Assembly: GCA_019314375.1 (NCBI GenBank)
Contig: JAFCZJ010000103.1
Coordinates: 1-39,191 of the forward strand
Length of the DNA: 39,191 bases
Reading direction: 5' to 3'
From: Deltaproteobacteria bacterium
Lineage (GTDB): Bacteria > Myxococcota > B64-G9
The position numbers were made by a program, and so were the translations under genes. The notes beneath the pieces are model-generated. The model was not told the DNA's origin. It made no database searches and was given only the letters and a program-made list of their open reading frames with translations. This document shows, piece by piece, positions 25,158 through 33,177 of the stretch (position 1 is the first letter of the stretch; each line of letters opens with the position of its first letter).

Positions 25158-26846
25158 TTACTTGCAGGCGCCGCCGCCACCGCCTCCACCACGCTTGCGC
25201 GGGGGAGGGCCGCTGAGCTTCTTGTCGCAGTTTTTCAACTTGGGGTTGTGCTTGCATAGATTCTGGCGGACTCGCTCAGGATCGATGCCCTGGAACTTAT
25301 GCTTGTTGTTGGCCAACCAGGTGGGGCTGGCGCCAATGCTCAGGGAGTTGGGCATTTTGATGCTTGCGCGTAGCAGGTTTTTGCCCTCATCACCGGTGGA
25401 ACAGGCTTCCATTTTCTTCATGTTGAGACCGGATTTTTCCACACAAGTCTTCCAAGCCGCGGGATTTGGCTTCTTGGGGGGCTTGGCGCGTCGGTTCTTC
25501 ATGTCTGCTTGGATCTGTTCGTTGCGGCAAAGAATGTAGTCCATGTACTTGTGTTTTTTAGGCTGCATCTTGATGGCGCACAATTGGCGGATGTTGTCGT
25601 CCACCTCAGGCTGCCGGTGTAGTGATTTGAATCCATCCCCTTCTTCGGTGGCGATGTAATGGATCGTAAAATCGATCTGCGCACCGAAGTTTTCCAAAAC
25701 TTCCTTCATGGCATTGAGCGCTTTGACGCCATAGGGACATTGGCTCATGACGAAGAGGTCCAACTTTTTGGGGATTTCCTTGCGGCAAAGCAAGTTGCTC
25801 GTGCAATCCGGATCGTCGCAATCGACCTTACCGTTGCCGGTGTCGTCTTTGCCGTTGGAGCAGATTTCCTTGGTGGGATCGAATTTGGCACCGGAACGGA
25901 AGAGCAGCCAGTCACCTTTGGGCTTCAGGAATCGAGCCAGGCGCTTGTAGTTGTCAGCTTTTTTGACTTCCTTGCCAAACAAAATGGCAGGCAAAAGTCC
26001 GACTTCCAGCTCTTTGTAGAGTTTCTGGCCTTCTTCGTCGTTGTAGTCGACCAGTTTGATCTCCGCGCCCTCAAACATGCCTTTGAGGCGGGACTGCCAA
26101 ACCTGGGGGGGCTTGCAGAGGTCTCGGGGACAGCGTTTGTCTGAGATGATCTTGATGGAGAATTTGACGGGTGGCGGCGGTGCGGGAATGTCCGCGCAAA
26201 GCTTGGGTCGATCGTTGGCCGGGAAGCCCTGGCAAATGCCCCGGGTGAAATCATTCGGACCACGCTTGCCCTTGTATTTCTTGCCATTGATGAAGATCGT
26301 CGGGCTACCGCTGGCACCCTTTTGCTTGGCTTTCTTATAGGAGGCCCTGAGGAGGTCCGTGCCTTCCTGTCCTTCTAAGCAGGCTTTCAACTTGGGCACA
26401 TCCAGTTTGGCTTCTTTGGCGCAGCCTTCCCAGTTGCCGGGAATGGCCCGCATGTTTTTGTTCATGCAGTCCAGCAGGCCCATGTACTTGTAGCCATCTG
26501 CGTAGTACTTCATGGCGCAAAGCTGGATTTTGTTTCCGTCGCCTTTATCCTTGCCGATGAAGTCCGCGGTGAAGTTGATGTCGGCACCGAGTTTGGGCAG
26601 GACAGGGGAGATGCCCTTCATGACCTGGGTGCCGTATGGGCATTGGGACATGACAAAAAACTCTACGTCGATCTTCTTTTTCACCGTTTGAGTGAGAGCA
26701 GACTCCGCGCCGGAGGAATCAGCGCCTACCACTGCGGCACCTTTGCCGCCATCTTGGCCCTTGGGGCAGCCCACCAGCGCGAAAACCAAGCCGGTGGAGA
26801 GCACAACGGTCAGCAATCGTGATCTATTGTTCAAAAGTCGTCGCAT
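25158..26846 (-). CDS. lipoprotein with two GILT/DsbA-like domains around a third thioredoxin-like segment
   Basis: From ATG 26846 (AAGGAG 8 nt upstream; ATG 26852 is too close) the product has 562 residues. A lipobox (LVGC) near residue 26 anchors it to an envelope membrane. Two related thioredoxin-fold domains lie at about 60-215 and 370-530. Each has VMSQCPYG, a downstream LCA[MI]K, and a cis-Pro loop (GSPTIF; GASPTW). The active site is single-Cys CPYG rather than CxxC. Between them is a third thioredoxin-like segment (SDKRCPRDLCKPP, then LPAILFG) and a DxxGNGKVDCDDPDC calcium-binding-like loop. It probably handles periplasmic thiols or binds a thiol partner. The tail ends in polyglycine and Cys (GGGGGGGACK), which is odd. 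Confidence 0.85.
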   Translation of the reverse strand: MRRLLNNRSRLLTVVLSTGLVFALVGCPKGQDGGKGAAVVGADSSGAESALTQTVKKKIDVEFFVMSQCPYGTQVMKGISPVLPKLGADINFTADFIGKDKGDGNKIQLCAMKYYADGYKYMGLLDCMNKNMRAIPGNWEGCAKEAKLDVPKLKACLEGQEGTDLLRASYKKAKQKGASGSPTIFINGKKYKGKRGPNDFTRGICQGFPANDRPKLCADIPAPPPPVKFSIKIISDKRCPRDLCKPPQVWQSRLKGMFEGAEIKLVDYNDEEGQKLYKELEVGLLPAILFGKEVKKADNYKRLARFLKPKGDWLLFRSGAKFDPTKEICSNGKDDTGNGKVDCDDPDCTSNLLCRKEIPKKLDLFVMSQCPYGVKALNAMKEVLENFGAQIDFTIHYIATEEGDGFKSLHRQPEVDDNIRQLCAIKMQPKKHKYMDYILCRNEQIQADMKNRRAKPPKKPNPAAWKTCVEKSGLNMKKMEACSTGDEGKNLLRASIKMPNSLSIGASPTWLANNKHKFQGIDPERVRQNLCKHNPKLKNCDKKLSGPPPRKRGGGGGGGACK

Positions 26847-26995
26847 CCGCATTTCTCCTTCTCGTTCTTGATGGTCCTCGAAATTGAGTCCAGATATGTA
26901 GTTAGAACACTCAACGTGTGGCCGTGATTCCTATCATCGCCTTGAGGGACCATACAAGAAAAAAATTCGATGGGATTCTGCCGGCCGATGCCTGG

Positions 26996-27024
26996 TTGAC
27001 AGCAAAAGTTGCGGCTGCTATGCT
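26996..27024 (+). promoter_or_regulatory. promoter of the SPL-like radical SAM gene
   Basis: A perfect TTGACA (26996-27001), 17-bp spacer, TATGCT (27019-27024). The predicted start is about 27031, the A of the ATG, so the mRNA is probably leaderless; there is no Shine-Dalgarno. Confidence 0.8.
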
Positions 27025-27038
27025 GTACATATGTACAG
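27023..27038. promoter_or_regulatory. LexA-type SOS box palindrome
   Basis: CTGTACATATGTACAG is a perfect 16-bp palindrome that fits the CTGT-N8-ACAG consensus of gammaproteobacterial LexA. It covers the end of the -10, the predicted start point and the ATG, an ideal repressor position. The LexA site of this lineage may differ, so binding is not proven. Confidence 0.7.
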
Positions 27039-28005
27039 TGTCGGTTCACAGGGTACTTCCAAGGTTCAGGCGGTCGAGGTCACGAAGGCTCTCAAGCGCT
27101 GTCGTTGGCCCTGTGCTCAGGACCGCTGGGTCGTGGATACAGCCTCGGGTTGTTCTTTCGGGTGCCTTTTCTGCCCGGTTCGCTGGAGGGGTTTGGCTGA
27201 AGGCCAGGTTCAGGTGCACGTCAATGTCCCCGATTTGCTCAAACATGAACTGAAGACCCGGGCTCGAGATGGCTTACCCAAACCTGAGGTGATCATCAAC
27301 GCGTCCACGGACAGTTTTCAGCCCGTCCAGGCGGTTTTGGCCGTGACTTACCAGAGTTTGGAAATTCTCTTGTCCGAGGGCTGCAAGGTCCATTTGCGAA
27401 CCCGTGGAGAGGTGCCGGAGGGATTTGGCGATTTGCTGAAACATTATGCGGATCAGCTTAGCGTGGAAGTGACTTTCTTCAGTATGGACAACAAGTTGGC
27501 CTCTTTGTATGAACCGGGTGCGCCGACGCCACAGCGTCGACTGGATTCGGTGAGACGCTTGCACGCCTGGGGCTTGGAGGTGCGCGCACGCATTCAACCA
27601 CTTGTTCCCTTTATCACGGACACGGTCGGTCATATCGAGGAACTGGTGCGTCACTTGCGCTCGGTGGGCATTGAGCGATCCAGTGCATCCTACCTTGTAC
27701 TAAGGCCTCATGTGCTCGACAGACTACACGGCAGGCTTCCCCATGCTCATTTGCACCTTATCAAAGGAAGCTTCAAGGGGACGGCATGGAGGAAGGTCGG
27801 TTTGCATCAATTGACGCGGGTTCTTGGCGAGCGAACCCGTCGACAAGGATATGCACGCCTGGGCACGGTGGCCGAAAGAGCCGGTCTGAAGTGGCATGTC
27901 TGTGCCTGCCAGAATCCGGACATGGGCCGCAACTGTTTCGCCGACCTGAAGTCCGAGCAAGCTGAGCCTTGCGGCCAGTTGGATTTGTTTCCCTCCGCAA
28001 GTTGA
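27031..28005 (+). CDS. SPL-like (COG1533-type) radical SAM DNA-repair protein
   Basis: The 324-residue protein has CSFGCLFC at residues 41-48, the Cx3Cx2C that binds the [4Fe-4S] cluster of radical SAM enzymes. Further signatures are those of spore photoproduct lyase and COG1533 relatives: ASTDSFQP, HLRTRGEV, LYEPGAPTPQRRL and IQPLVPFI. Spore photoproduct lyase directly reverses a thymine dimer in DNA. A pair C24/C28 before the motif and a late CACQN...NC cluster (about residues 290-305) may hold a second metal site. ATG 27031 is the only in-frame start near the promoter. The palindrome at 27023 indicates damage control. Substrate unproven; other COG1533 functions exist. Confidence 0.85.
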   Translation: MYSVGSQGTSKVQAVEVTKALKRCRWPCAQDRWVVDTASGCSFGCLFCPVRWRGLAEGQVQVHVNVPDLLKHELKTRARDGLPKPEVIINASTDSFQPVQAVLAVTYQSLEILLSEGCKVHLRTRGEVPEGFGDLLKHYADQLSVEVTFFSMDNKLASLYEPGAPTPQRRLDSVRRLHAWGLEVRARIQPLVPFITDTVGHIEELVRHLRSVGIERSSASYLVLRPHVLDRLHGRLPHAHLHLIKGSFKGTAWRKVGLHQLTRVLGERTRRQGYARLGTVAERAGLKWHVCACQNPDMGRNCFADLKSEQAEPCGQLDLFPSAS

Positions 28006-28042
28006 AGTCGGTTCCTTTTCCTTTATTTCCCCACATCTGAGC

Positions 28043-28072
28043 TTGACCGTGCAGCGATCTGTTTGCTAAGTT
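28043..28072 (+). promoter_or_regulatory. probable promoter of the PP2C-cNMP gene
   Basis: TTGACC (28043-28048), 18-bp spacer, TAAGTT (28067-28072), about 40 nt before the TTG at 28113. Confidence 0.5.
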
Positions 28073-28112
28073 CAACTCGCTGAAAGCAATTCGTTGGTCG
28101 GAGGAGGACGGC

Positions 28113-29378
28113 TTGAAGCCCTTAGCCTTTGGAAAAACTGATGTAGGCAAGAAGCGAGATCACAACGAAGATTCGTTTCTTGTCGATGAAAAGCTGCAGC
28201 TATACATTGTAGCCGATGGCATGGGTGGGCATGCGGCAGGAGAGGTTGCATCGGCCAAGGCCATCGAAGTAATCCAAAGAGAAGTTCGCAACAACGAGCA
28301 AATGCTTCAAGACTACAACATGGATGCCCCGGAGAAAGTCAGGTTGGGCATTCTGCGGATGCTGGAAAACACTGTTCAACGGGCTTGCGCCGAGATTTAC
28401 AAAATAGGTCAAGACGACAGACAGCAGCGGGGTATGGGCACGACTTTGTCGATGCTGTTGGTGGTCGATACCGGCGGTTTTATCGCCCATGTTGGGGATT
28501 CGCGAATCTATCTTATGAGGGAAGATCAGGTTCACCAGTTGACGGTGGATCATACATTGATCAACGAACACTTGAAGCGTGGAACCATCACCAAGGAAGA
28601 AGCGCGCAAGGCAAAATATAAGAACGTCATCACGCGGGCGGTGGGTATTCAGGAACAAGTCCAAGTTGATACCCTGCACTTGGATATTCTGCCCCGGGAC
28701 CGGATTTTGGTGTGTTCAGACGGACTCCACGGATATTTGCGGCAAGGGGATGTTGAAAAGGTATTCGAGGCTGGCCCCGTGGAAACGATGCCAGATCGGC
28801 TCATCGAATTGGGTAACGAGCGGGGTGGGAAGGACAACATCACCGCTATTTTCTTAGACATGCCGGACGATGAGCCTGGGGCGGCGGCGGAATTGCGACA
28901 GCGTATGGAAACCATGCGCAACGCTCCACTGTTCAAGTACTTGAGCTACCGCGAATTGGTCAATTTGATGAATTTGACCTACATCCGAAATGTTTCCGAC
29001 CAGGAATTGATCATCGAAGAAGGCGTACCCGGGGATGAGTTGTTCTTGCTGGTGCATGGACAGGCTCAAGTTTTCAAAGGGGAGCAAGAGATAGCGCGTT
29101 TGCCCGAGGGAAGCCATTTCGGTGAGATGGCCTTGTTCGACAACGCACCTCGGTCTGCATCGATCCGAGCGGTGGGCCATACTCGGCTGCTGGTCATCGG
29201 GCGTAAGCAGTTTTACAATTTTATCAGAAAAGATACGTCAGCGGGTATCAAACTGCTATGGAGTTTTCTGCAGATTTTGACCTTGCGTCTTCGCACTACG
29301 GACGAACGACTCAAAGAAGCCAAACAAGAATTGAGTATTCAGGAAGTCGAACCCGATTGGATCCTACCTGACGATTGA
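28113..29378 (+). CDS. PP2C-family protein phosphatase with cyclic-nucleotide-binding domain
   Basis: The start is TTG 28113 with GGAGGAGG just upstream. Residues 1-250 are a PPM/PP2C Ser/Thr phosphatase: KKRDHNED, ADGMGGHAAGE, GTTLSMLL, AHVGDSRIYL, CSDGLHGYL and GGKDNITAIF are all present, so the two-metal active site is complete. Residues about 285-400 are a cNMP-binding domain (LIIEEGVPGDELFLLVHGQAQV, then HFGEMALFDNAPRSASIRA), so a cyclic nucleotide probably controls activity. It ends in DD, where the reading frame runs into one arm of the 31-bp repeat. Likely partners are Hanks-type kinases, which are typical of this group. Confidence 0.95.
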   Translation: MKPLAFGKTDVGKKRDHNEDSFLVDEKLQLYIVADGMGGHAAGEVASAKAIEVIQREVRNNEQMLQDYNMDAPEKVRLGILRMLENTVQRACAEIYKIGQDDRQQRGMGTTLSMLLVVDTGGFIAHVGDSRIYLMREDQVHQLTVDHTLINEHLKRGTITKEEARKAKYKNVITRAVGIQEQVQVDTLHLDILPRDRILVCSDGLHGYLRQGDVEKVFEAGPVETMPDRLIELGNERGGKDNITAIFLDMPDDEPGAAAELRQRMETMRNAPLFKYLSYRELVNLMNLTYIRNVSDQELIIEEGVPGDELFLLVHGQAQVFKGEQEIARLPEGSHFGEMALFDNAPRSASIRAVGHTRLLVIGRKQFYNFIRKDTSAGIKLLWSFLQILTLRLRTTDERLKEAKQELSIQEVEPDWILPDD

Positions 29379-29394
29379 TTGCTTAATCGTCCAT
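29364..29394. repeat. 31-bp direct repeat, left copy
   Basis: Identical to 30101-30131 except at one position; 26 bp are exact (29369-29394). The core is the imperfect-free palindrome GACGATT (29370-29376), 8-bp spacer, AATCGTC (29385-29391). Here it supplies the GAC GAT TGA end of the PP2C gene. Confidence 0.95.
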
Positions 29395-29445
29395 ACCCCC
29401 CACCTGCAAACTGACGACCTCCCGTCAAAACAGTAAGGCTCAGGT

Positions 29446-30087
29446 ATGCCTGTGAATCTCGACCAACTAATCTTCGAAGCGCTGGCCTATCACCGCAACT
29501 TAGGCTCCACCCTAAAAAGCATTCGCACTCAGGTCCGTTTCCCTAAAAGTCAAAAGGTGGGCGTGGCGAGCTATCGGATGGCCTTGGCCCAACTGGCTCA
29601 AAGTGGCCAGATTAAACAGGTTGGCGAGAGCTGGTTCCTCACGTCTGCGGGCCTCAAGAAAGCCCGAGGTTGGTCCATCAGGCCCGGCTGGCTCCCGGAG
29701 GACGCGTGGATCCTGCTCGCCATGCTCCTTTCCTGTGGAGCGGAAGGCTGTCAACTAGAGCAGATCATCGGCGCCGCGGACTACATCGATCACGGCATCC
29801 CCACGCTGGAACAGATGCATGGCGCGCTCAATCGCCTGGCCGCAGGAAAGTTGATCAAGAAACGCCAAGGCCGTTTCTGGCTCACCGAAAGAACGCTTGA
29901 GCTCGAGGCCAAGGTCAAAGTCGCTTGCAAAAGAAGCGTCCACAGTCAGCGCCATGGGCTGGCGGCCCTAATGGATTGCCCTTGCTGCGGCGTCGAGTTG
30001 AAAGCGGTCCGCTGGAGCATCGAACTCAATCAGGCCGATATGGACAAGGCCCACAAATCTTACATGCGCCGGACCAAGCCCAAATGA
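29446..30087 (+). CDS. winged-helix protein with C-terminal CxxC, flanked by direct repeats
   Basis: The 213-residue soluble protein has two winged-helix-like segments: residues about 5-75 (RMALAQLAQSGQIKQVGESWFLTSAG) and 82-150 (QMHGALNRLAAGKLIKKRQGRFWLTE), each ending in a typical wing. Near the C-terminus, CPCC (residues about 178-181) may form a disulfide or a metal site, followed by a basic tail ending MRRTKPK. Start ATG 29446 has only a weak CAGG ribosome site. It sits between two 31-bp direct repeats, and leucine codons CTC/CTA/TTA are used more than in neighbours, which prefer TTG. Function unknown; likely a DNA-binding protein. Confidence 0.72.
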   Translation: MPVNLDQLIFEALAYHRNLGSTLKSIRTQVRFPKSQKVGVASYRMALAQLAQSGQIKQVGESWFLTSAGLKKARGWSIRPGWLPEDAWILLAMLLSCGAEGCQLEQIIGAADYIDHGIPTLEQMHGALNRLAAGKLIKKRQGRFWLTERTLELEAKVKVACKRSVHSQRHGLAALMDCPCCGVELKAVRWSIELNQADMDKAHKSYMRRTKPK

Positions 30088-30100
30088 ACTGGAAAACCCT

Positions 30101-30131
30101 CTACTTGACGATTGATTGCTTAATCGTCCAT
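30101..30131. repeat. 31-bp direct repeat, right copy
   Basis: Second copy of the repeat at 29364-29394. On the minus strand it supplies the GAC GAT TAA end of the PilZ gene. The two copies lie 737 bp apart and bracket the winged-helix gene. Confidence 0.95.
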
Positions 30132-30857
30132 TGAGTTCAGCAGATCGTCCAGTTCATTTAGAAGTTTGTCGGCTTTGGATTCGACCGAGTCCGCTGCGGG
30201 AGTCTTTGCGGGGGCAGACGCTTCTGCCGGGGTAGACGCTTCCGCAGGGGCGGGTGCTTCCGCGGGGGCGGGTGCTTCCGCGGGGGCGGGTGCTTCCGCG
30301 GGGGCGGGTGCTTCCGCAGGGGCGGGTGCTTCCGCGGGGGCGGGTGCTTCCGCAGGGGCGGGTGCTTCCGCAGGGGCGGGTGCTTCCGCAGGGGCGGGTG
30401 CTTCCGCAGGGGCGGGTGCTGGTTCGGGTTGAGGTGTAGTTGCTTGAGGTTCGGCCACGGCGGGAGGCGGCGAAATGGATTTCGCTTCGGCTTTCGACGC
30501 CAATTCAGTCACCAACGCGGCCAGTTCCAAGTGTTTGCCACGGGACATTTCGTCGAAGGCCACCGCCATTCCGGGTGGATAGTTTTTTGCTTTGCTTTGC
30601 TCGGTGGTCAAGCGTCGAACGACTTCGCCCCCCACCTGCAAATTGGTTCCACCCGGTTCCCCGATGTTCAAGGTGACGCGTTTCCAAAGCGGTGCGGGGT
30701 CGTGCGTACGCAAGTAAACCCCTCCTGTGCCTATGTCTCGGGTAGTCAGGATCACCAGTTGCTTGCTGCCCGCAACATCCACTTCCACTTCGATTTGGGC
30801 AATGGATCGAGAACCTGTACGGTCGTTCTTTGCCCCTTTTTGTTTTTCCGTGGTCAT
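30120..30857 (-). CDS. PilZ-domain protein with PAEAPA repeat tail
   Basis: The 245-residue product has an N-terminal PilZ-like domain (residues about 15-115). The core is RSIAQIEVEVDV, TTRDIGTGGVYLRT and PPGMAVAFDEMS; PilZ domains often bind cyclic di-GMP. The RxxxR signature is not clean in this short N-terminus, so binding is uncertain. From about 140 the protein is an Ala/Pro/Glu repeat (PAPAEA units), then a helical end (KADKLLNELDDLLNSMDD). Start ATG 30857 has a weak ribosome site. It is convergent with the PP2C gene across the winged-helix insertion. Confidence 0.82.
   Translation of the reverse strand: MTTEKQKGAKNDRTGSRSIAQIEVEVDVAGSKQLVILTTRDIGTGGVYLRTHDPAPLWKRVTLNIGEPGGTNLQVGGEVVRRLTTEQSKAKNYPPGMAVAFDEMSRGKHLELAALVTELASKAEAKSISPPPAVAEPQATTPQPEPAPAPAEAPAPAEAPAPAEAPAPAEAPAPAEAPAPAEAPAPAEAPAPAEAPAPAEAPAPAEASTPAEASAPAKTPAADSVESKADKLLNELDDLLNSMDD
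30215..30421 (-). repeat. 18-bp minisatellite in the PilZ gene
   Basis: About ten to eleven units coding PAEAPA (plus strand unit GGGTGCTTCCGCGGGGGC) lie in frame; the first two are diverged. Units differ mainly by synonymous changes (GCA/GCG). Confidence 0.92.
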
Positions 30858-30904
30858 GATCGTTGGTTTCCCTGACTCGATCTTGTTTAGAAAAATATGG
30901 TACC

Positions 30905-33139
30905 TCAGTCGGGATTTGTTTTCAATTCTGTTGCAGAAACAACTTTCTTTTTTCTTCGGCGACGCCGTCTCTTGGGTTTTACATCATCTGCGACCACGGG
31001 AGACTCAGGAGAGGCGGCCGCTTTGTCATCAGCTGGTTGATTCTTGGGAGCTGGTTGATTCTTGGCGGCTGGTCGATTCCTGGCGGCTGGTCGATTCCTG
31101 GCAGCTGGTCGATTCCTGGCAGCTGGTCGATTCCTGGCAGCTGGTCGATTTTCAGTAGCTGGTTGATTTTCAGTAGCTGGTTGATTTTCAGTAGCTGGTT
31201 GATTTTCAGTAGCTGGTTGATTTTCGGCAGCTGGTTGATTTTCGGCAGCTGGTTGATTTTCGGCAGCTGGTTGATTTTTGGCAGCTGGTCGATTCCTGGC
31301 TGGTCGATTCCTGCCTGGTCGATTTCTGGCTGGTCGATTCCTGGCAGCTGGTTGCTTTTCAGCAGCTGGTTGCTTTTCAGCAGCTGGTTGCTTTTCAGCA
31401 GCTGATTGATTTTCGGCAGCTGGTTGATTTTCGGCAGCTGGTTGATTTTCGGCTGCTGGTTGATTTTCGGCAGCTGGTTGATTTTCGGCTGCTGGTTGAT
31501 TTTCGGCTGCTGGTTGATTTTCGGCTGCTGGTTGCGCATCGGTTATTTCGTTTTTCGGGGTAGAATGATCCGCGCTGGGTTTTTTCCTTCGCCGTCTTCT
31601 CTTCTTTTTGGCTTGGCCTTCCATGGCTTGGTCAGAAGGCTTGTCCATGATCCTTACGCTCTTTGCGTTTTTGTCTCTTGTCTCCGTCTCAATGATTTCC
31701 TGTCCTGGTTCCACATTAGAGGCTTCCACCGCAACGCTGAGTCCAAACTCGTGTTCGATGGCCAAGATTTCAGTACGATGCTGGTTCTGAACATGGTTCG
31801 CCACGGTGGCGGCGAGTTTGATGCGAATGAGGCCGATTCCTTCCGAGGCCGCTGTCGTACGAATTTGGCGGAGCAAGCGTACGGCCGTGGATTCAGGATC
31901 ACGAATGAGTCCATCGCCATGACATGTCGGGCAAGTGATATAGCCAGCTGAGTGAGTGGATTTGCCCAGGCGCTGCCGGGTCAGGGTGCATAGACCAAAG
32001 GCTGAAATTTTGCTGATTTTGCTACGTGCCTTGTCGGGCTTCATCGCATTGCGCAAGGCTTTTTCAATTTCTCGCTTGTGGGCCGATTGCTGCATGTCGA
32101 TGAAGTCGAGGACGATGATGCCCCCCAAATCTCGAAGGCGCAGTTGGCGGCCGATTTCGGCCGCCGCCTCCAGGTTGGTCTCGTAAGCTGTGCCTTCTTG
32201 GCCTGTGCGGTTTTTTGTCTTTCCCGAATTGACGTCGATGGCGACCAAAGCCTCGGTCGGATCGATGACCAGGCTGCCGCCCGAAGGCAATTCGACCCTT
32301 CGTAAGTGAAGAGCTTCGAGCTGTTTCTCGATGTTGAAGTGGGAAAAAATGGGGCTTTTCTCGGTGAAGGCTTTGATGTTGTGACGCAGCCTGGGCATGT
32401 AGAGACCAAAAAAATCCACTGCTTTATTTAAGGCGTCGGTGTCGTCGATCCATATTTGATCGATTTGGGTAGAGTAGTAATCACGCAAGATGCGCTGAAT
32501 TAGATCGGCATCGGCGTGGAGCAAGCCTGGCTTCGATGCGCGCTTCATGTCGGCCTGGATGGTTTTCCAAAGGCGCAGCAAAAAGTTCATATCTCGGGAG
32601 AGATCCCGTTTGTTTTGTCCCATTCCTGCTGTTCGTACGATGAGCCCCATGTTCTTTGGTTGCTGCAGGGACTCGGTCATCATCTTGAATTCTCTGCGTT
32701 GCTCAGGATCTTCAATCCTGCGACTCACTCCTCGGGTTTCGGAATCCGGCATCAGGACGAGATAGCGGCCGGCCAAAGAAATATGGGTCGTTAGCCTTGC
32801 TCCTTTCGTCCCGGCTGGTTCTTTGTCGACTTGTACAAGGAGTTTTTGACCCCGCTTGACCGCCTGGTCGATCCGTTTTACTGCTTTGTCTGATTGATTG
32901 TCTCTTTGCTGGGGGTTGATTTCGCTGAGCGGCAAAAAACCGTGGCGCGTCGCACCATAGTCAACGAAGCAGGCGTCGAGACTGTTCTCCACGTTGACGA
33001 CTTGTCCCAGGTAGATGTTGCCGCGGCTGCGGAAGTCCTGTTTGAATTCTTCAAAAAAAGACTCGATAAGGCCGTCGGCGACGATGGCGACTCGAATGTT
33101 CTGGGATGAGCTAGCGTTGATGATCATTTCTCGTTGCAT
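30905..33139 (-). CDS. ribonuclease E/G with repeat-built disordered C-terminal tail
   Basis: The 744-residue product has the RNase E/G catalytic core. An S1 domain lies at about 38-120 (IYLGQVVNVENSLDACFVDYG, then HGFLPLSEI). The metal-binding aspartates are Asp302 (IDVNSGK) and Asp345 (VLDFIDM). The zinc link is CPTC at 403-406, as in E. coli RNase E. It degrades mRNA and processes rRNA. After residue 510 the protein is disordered: two basic patches (KKKRRRRRRKK at about 515-525 and KPKRRRRRRKKK near the end) flank about 28 repeats of the PAAENQ/PATENQ/PAARNR type. The start is ATG 33139 with GGAGATG upstream. It is divergent from the histone-like gene. Confidence 0.93.
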   Translation of the reverse strand: MQREMIINASSSQNIRVAIVADGLIESFFEEFKQDFRSRGNIYLGQVVNVENSLDACFVDYGATRHGFLPLSEINPQQRDNQSDKAVKRIDQAVKRGQKLLVQVDKEPAGTKGARLTTHISLAGRYLVLMPDSETRGVSRRIEDPEQRREFKMMTESLQQPKNMGLIVRTAGMGQNKRDLSRDMNFLLRLWKTIQADMKRASKPGLLHADADLIQRILRDYYSTQIDQIWIDDTDALNKAVDFFGLYMPRLRHNIKAFTEKSPIFSHFNIEKQLEALHLRRVELPSGGSLVIDPTEALVAIDVNSGKTKNRTGQEGTAYETNLEAAAEIGRQLRLRDLGGIIVLDFIDMQQSAHKREIEKALRNAMKPDKARSKISKISAFGLCTLTRQRLGKSTHSAGYITCPTCHGDGLIRDPESTAVRLLRQIRTTAASEGIGLIRIKLAATVANHVQNQHRTEILAIEHEFGLSVAVEASNVEPGQEIIETETRDKNAKSVRIMDKPSDQAMEGQAKKKRRRRRKKPSADHSTPKNEITDAQPAAENQPAAENQPAAENQPAAENQPAAENQPAAENQPAAENQSAAEKQPAAEKQPAAEKQPAARNRPARNRPGRNRPARNRPAAKNQPAAENQPAAENQPAAENQPATENQPATENQPATENQPATENRPAARNRPAARNRPAARNRPAARNRPAAKNQPAPKNQPADDKAAASPESPVVADDVKPKRRRRRRKKKVVSATELKTNPD
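31030..31534 (-). repeat. 18-bp minisatellite in the RNase E/G tail
   Basis: About 28 hexapeptide or pentapeptide units (PAAENQ, PATENQ, PAAEKQ, PAARNR, PARNR). They are grouped into acidic blocks and basic blocks. Because the unit length is a multiple of three without stops, all frames stay open and yield false ORFs. Confidence 0.93.
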
Positions 33140-33177
33140 CGTGGTTCATCTCCAGTAAATATTTAAGCGAGACGCTA

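Noticed and set aside
30863..31951. Long plus-strand and minus-strand ORFs across the RNase E tail
   Set aside because: The 18-bp repeat keeps all frames open. Only the RNase E frame has a conserved core.
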